Of a stretch of 64,000 bases of DNA, positions 62,301 to 64,000 are shown one piece after another (positions within the stretch are counted from its first letter, which is position 1; every line of letters starts with the position of its first letter). The position numbers were made by a program, and so were the translations under genes. This DNA comes from an uncultured Hyphomonas sp. (GTDB taxonomy: Bacteria; Pseudomonadota; Alphaproteobacteria; Caulobacterales; Hyphomonadaceae), in the NCBI RefSeq assembly GCF_963678195.1, contig NZ_OY782759.1:744001-808000 (forward strand), given 5' to 3'. The notes below the pieces were generated by a model that was not told where the DNA came from, did no database searches, and saw only the letters and a list, made by a program, of their open reading frames with translations.

Positions 62301-62520
62301 CTACAAGGAAGTCCGCGCGGCTTGCCCGGTCGGCAATACCTATGTGAACCGGTCGATGATCGGGGCGGTCGTTGGTGTGCAGCCTTTCGGCGGGGAAGGT
62401 CTCTCCGGCACGGGCCCCAAGGCCGGCGGGCCGCATTATCTCCATCGCTTCGCCGCAGAAAGGGCGCTGACCGTGAATATCACGGCACAGGGAGGTGACG
62501 CAGAACTGCTGAGCCTGTAG
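59386..62520 (+). CDS. putA: Bifunctional proline dehydrogenase / P5C dehydrogenase
   Basis: A 1044-residue enzyme that oxidises proline to glutamate at the membrane. The N-terminal 130 residues are an arm without the ribbon-helix-helix DNA-binding domain of E. coli PutA. The proline dehydrogenase FAD barrel covers about 150-470 (SVKLSALHPRYEAV, YLVRRLLENGANTSFV). The aldehyde dehydrogenase domain covers about 530-1010, with catalytic Glu in AETGGLNG (near 803) and Cys in GQRCSALR (near 835). Because the repressor domain is missing, putA must be regulated by another protein. AGAAGGGAC precedes the ATG. A lipoprotein gene follows nine bases later. Confidence 0.97.
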   Translation: MTDALAATQFVWDALDSNKFVDEEALLEDLLKETPVSDDLRQAAMRRALDLVETARATGRRKGMMESFLEEFGLSNAEGLALMCLAEALLRVPDAETRDDLIAEKIRSGNWGAHQGQSESWLVNASTWGLMLTGRVIGVPAAAKKGPSHFVSGLVRESGEPVIRAAMMQAMRIMGEQFVLGRNVKDALKRGGRMVRQGDAAHFSFDMLGEGARTAADAERYLKAYQSAIEQVAASKDKSLKPEAANGVSVKLSALHPRYEAVNEARVMEEIYPGLLGLCKQAADANINLCLDAEEADRLVISLKLMEALAREPSLKGWSGLGIAVQAYQKRARGVIEKLKQLAGDTRQRFMVRLVKGAYWDSEIKHAQVEGFPNFPVFTTKQGTDFHYLACAKQLLEASPVLYPQFATHNAHTLATVDLMADSMGVTAFEFQRLHGMGEALYGAAKAGKKVRVYAPVGAHKDLLPYLVRRLLENGANTSFVHSFLDPDVPAEQVVADPITKVEAGPRRHPRIPTPPRLYGPERRNSSGLDLSQQNVRDDIAAAIRMFRDSPAIAAGAIVSGKPDTGGGELCRVPFHTETVLGACKEATEAAMDRALDAAVNFQPEWDKLGGPQRASHLRAMAEALEDNMPRLIALMARETGKTLNDGIAEVREAVDFLRYYAMGAEKDFAGPVRLPGPTGETNHLSLHGRGVFCCISPWNFPLAIFTGQISAALAAGNTVVAKPAEQSPLIAFEAVKLFHKAGLPVNALHLLPGKGETVGAKLTSDLRVSGVCFTGGTNTARMINRTLADRDGPIIPLIAETGGLNGLFVDTTALREQVLDDMIISAFGSAGQRCSALRVAFLPKATADHLIEGLKGAMDELKLGDPALPETDIGPVVDAEARDMLEAHLEDMKSRAKVLHQVDAGQIGREGYGFGPALVELSSLDQITEEKFGPILHVIRYDPDDIDEVGAKLHAKGYGLTLGVHSRLDSFYKEVRAACPVGNTYVNRSMIGAVVGVQPFGGEGLSGTGPKAGGPHYLHRFAAERALTVNITAQGGDAELLSL

Positions 62521-62529
62521 ATAAAGACG

Positions 62530-63426
62530 ATGAAACAAACCCTGCTTCTCTCTGCCGCCCTTTTGATGGCCAGCCTTTCCGGGGCCTGCGGGCAGGCAGG
62601 GGAAGCCGGGGGTGCCCCCAATTCTCCGCCCGTGGCGGAATTGCCGGGTACGGACACGCCGGATACGCCTGGCGGGGAAACACAGGCAAATCCTGCGGAA
62701 TCTCCGGAAGCGATCCTGGCGGCCATGCCGCGGACGATCGTGGTAGACAATGATGTTCTGACCGCAGACGTCAGCATCGATGAAGCGGTGTTCTCCTTCA
62801 CCCCGGCGCTGGCACAGGACATCGTGGCCGACGCGCAGGCCCGCATCGATGCCATGCAGGCAGATGCGAAGACCTACCAGAAAATGGATCCGGACTATTT
62901 CCGGCCCTATGCCATGAAAATCGACTGGCAGGTGACCGGCGCCGCCGGGACGCTCGCCGGGCTGGAGGGATTTATCTACACCCACACCGGTGGGGCGCAC
63001 GGCAACTATATGACCGACGGGCGCATCTATAACACGCAGACCGGCGAACAGATGCGGATCGGCGAGCTTTTCTCCGACAAGGAAGCCGCCGCTGCCGCGC
63101 TGGCCCCGGAAGTGTATGAATTGGTGGCACAGGCCAAGACGAAGCGCAGCGGCTCTCCCGACAGTTATGACATGTTCCTTGGCGAGTCGAAGGACGCCAT
63201 GGGTGTTTCAGATGTTCTGGCCGGCAATATCAGTCTTGTCGCATCGACCGAAGCTGGCAAGCTCGGCGGTTTCGCGCTGCACTACGCGCCATACGAAATC
63301 GGTTCGTATGCAGAGGGTGCCTATCATATCACCCTGCCGCAAGCCGATTTCCGGAACTTGCTGAAGCCGGAATACCAGTCCCTGTTCGCGGGAGACCCGG
63401 CAGAGATCCAGCGTCTCGGCGAGTAA
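62530..63426 (+). CDS. DUF3298/DUF4163 lipoprotein
   Basis: A 298-residue protein. The signal peptide ends in LSGAC, so it is lipidated; a Pro/Gly/Thr-rich linker follows (about 22-60). The remaining part has an N-terminal PdaC-like domain and a DUF3298 domain (YTHTGGAHGNYMTDGRIYNTQTGEQMRIGELFSD), as in RsiV-type and PdaC proteins that interact with the cell wall. It starts nine bases after putA and may be cotranscribed, though the functions are unrelated. The exact role is unknown. Confidence 0.88.
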   Translation: MKQTLLLSAALLMASLSGACGQAGEAGGAPNSPPVAELPGTDTPDTPGGETQANPAESPEAILAAMPRTIVVDNDVLTADVSIDEAVFSFTPALAQDIVADAQARIDAMQADAKTYQKMDPDYFRPYAMKIDWQVTGAAGTLAGLEGFIYTHTGGAHGNYMTDGRIYNTQTGEQMRIGELFSDKEAAAAALAPEVYELVAQAKTKRSGSPDSYDMFLGESKDAMGVSDVLAGNISLVASTEAGKLGGFALHYAPYEIGSYAEGAYHITLPQADFRNLLKPEYQSLFAGDPAEIQRLGE

Positions 63427-63429
63427 GCG

Positions 63430-63873
63430 TCAGTTCCGGCAGCGCCGGAAGGCAAAGCCCTGGCCCCGGGAGCCATCGATCAGCGAAATTTCCGCCGTCA
63501 TCCGGTCGCCTTCACGGGCGTAGCGGATGCGCTGCGGATAGTCGTGGCCGGGATCGGCAAAAACGATGTGGGACGCGCCGCGCTCGATTTCCCGGAACGG
63601 GGAAGGGCCCTTGCCGGCAGGATAGGCGTTGAAGGTAAAGCCCTTGCCGGGGTCTATGCGGGATTGTTCGAAAAAGCTGACCCGGTCACCCTTCAGCGCC
63701 AGAGCGTAGCCGAACAGATAGCCATGATCAGGCGCGGACCAGACTTCGCGATAGTCCCCATCTGCATTTTCCCAGCACCCGCTCATCCAGCCGAGCGGGT
63801 GTCCGCCTTCCATGTCCGGCGCGGCGGTACATCCACTGATCAGCACGAGGCAGGCGAACAGGGCGCGCTTCAT
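63430..63873 (-). CDS. DUF6265-family lipoprotein
   Basis: A 147-residue protein with a lipobox (LISGC) and a beta-rich domain: GWMSGCWENADGDYREVWSAPDHGYLFGYAL and HIVFADPGHDYPQRIRY, matching DUF6265. Its function is not known. It overlaps the stop of the upstream frame on the same strand (ATGA), so the two are translationally coupled. It is convergent with the DUF3298 gene, with only three bases between stop codons. Confidence 0.85.
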   Translation of the reverse strand: MKRALFACLVLISGCTAAPDMEGGHPLGWMSGCWENADGDYREVWSAPDHGYLFGYALALKGDRVSFFEQSRIDPGKGFTFNAYPAGKGPSPFREIERGASHIVFADPGHDYPQRIRYAREGDRMTAEISLIDGSRGQGFAFRRCRN

Positions 63874-64000
63874 GGCGCGATCAGGGTACAGCCAAGGCCG
63901 GGGGTAAATTTCGCTTGCGCGCTGACCTCGCCGTCATGCGACATGGCCAGGGTTATGTTTTTTTCATCCGTATAGGAAATTCCGGTCATATCGAAGGTGA
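63870..64000 (-). CDS. C-terminal end of an unidentified protein (5' end outside window)
   Basis: An open frame of about 43 codons enters from the right edge and stops at 63870-63872, overlapping the ATG of the DUF6265 gene. The sequence reads ITLAMSHDGEVSAQAKF and ends PGLGCTLIAP. The end resembles the linker before the catalytic domain of serine hydrolases of the 6-aminohexanoate-dimer type, which would make this a truncated gene, but the visible part is too short to decide. Confidence 0.5.
   Translation of the reverse strand, partial: TFDMTGISYTDEKNITLAMSHDGEVSAQAKFTPGLGCTLIAP

Noticed and set aside
1-64000. Prophage, transposon, CRISPR array or toxin-antitoxin island
   Set aside because: I saw no integrase, transposase, terminal repeats, spaced direct repeats of CRISPR type or toxin-antitoxin gene pairs; the gene order and composition look like ordinary chromosome.

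Overview
The window is high-GC chromosomal DNA from an alphaproteobacterium, most likely a stalked or budding marine lineage close to Hyphomonas (Hyphomonadaceae). This is inferred from the gene families, not from a search: an RpoH of alphaproteobacterial type, class I lysyl-tRNA synthetase, an UrcA-family periplasmic protein, a fused indolepyruvate oxidoreductase with a divergent Lrp/AsnC gene, a GTTC-N7-GTTC LexA box, and an ornithine decarboxylase with a structured leader. I see no rRNA, tRNA, CRISPR array, phage, transposase or integrase. The content is mostly core and housekeeping genes in short operons.

Layout. 1-5.4 kb: the end of a membrane protein, the heat-shock sigma factor RpoH, a carbonic anhydrase plus SulP transporter operon (probable bicarbonate uptake), and a divergent OxyR-like regulator. 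5.4-9.9 kb: ZapE, a rhomboid protease, a lone receiver protein, an acyltransferase, and a MarR regulator with a small membrane protein. 9.9-17.5 kb: periplasmic and lipoprotein hydrolases, a GNAT-nitrilase fusion, and a MarR/OmpR/EnvZ-type regulatory operon. 17.5-22.6 kb: branched-chain aminotransferase, 1-Cys peroxiredoxin, SixA phosphatase, UrcA protein and an SOS-controlled photolyase, followed by an intergenic cluster of DnaA boxes. 22.6-30.6 kb: a family 2 glycosyltransferase, a pair of acyl-CoA dehydrogenases, a DUF2853 protein with a histone-H1-like tail, and an FMN-binding glutamate-synthase-like protein with a DUF4105 protein. 30.7-33 kb: bacterioferritin, its ferredoxin under a Fur-type box, decayed gene remnants, and an XRE regulator/membrane protein operon with three tandem operators. 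33-46.5 kb: LysRS, a serpin, the 1152-residue indolepyruvate ferredoxin oxidoreductase with its Lrp regulator, an SQR-like flavoprotein, a thiolase, a PilZ protein and an M13 peptidase. 46.5-54.1 kb: a complete RND efflux operon and a PhoR-like kinase. 54.1-64 kb: glutamate racemase, ornithine-type decarboxylase, a PstS-like lipoprotein, a GT4 glycosyltransferase, PutA and surface lipoproteins.

The most useful signals are regulatory: an OxyR-like protein without the two redox cysteines beside a good OxyR-type operator; a near-identical 17-bp motif upstream of both the UrcA region and the RND operon; three tandem operators for an XRE/membrane-protein pair; three DnaA boxes in one intergenic gap; and a leader hairpin that sequesters the decarboxylase ribosome-binding site. 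I found no convincing wholly new multi-gene system. The XRE/membrane protein unit, the Cys-less OxyR unit and the shared TATCGA motif are the best candidates for something undescribed.
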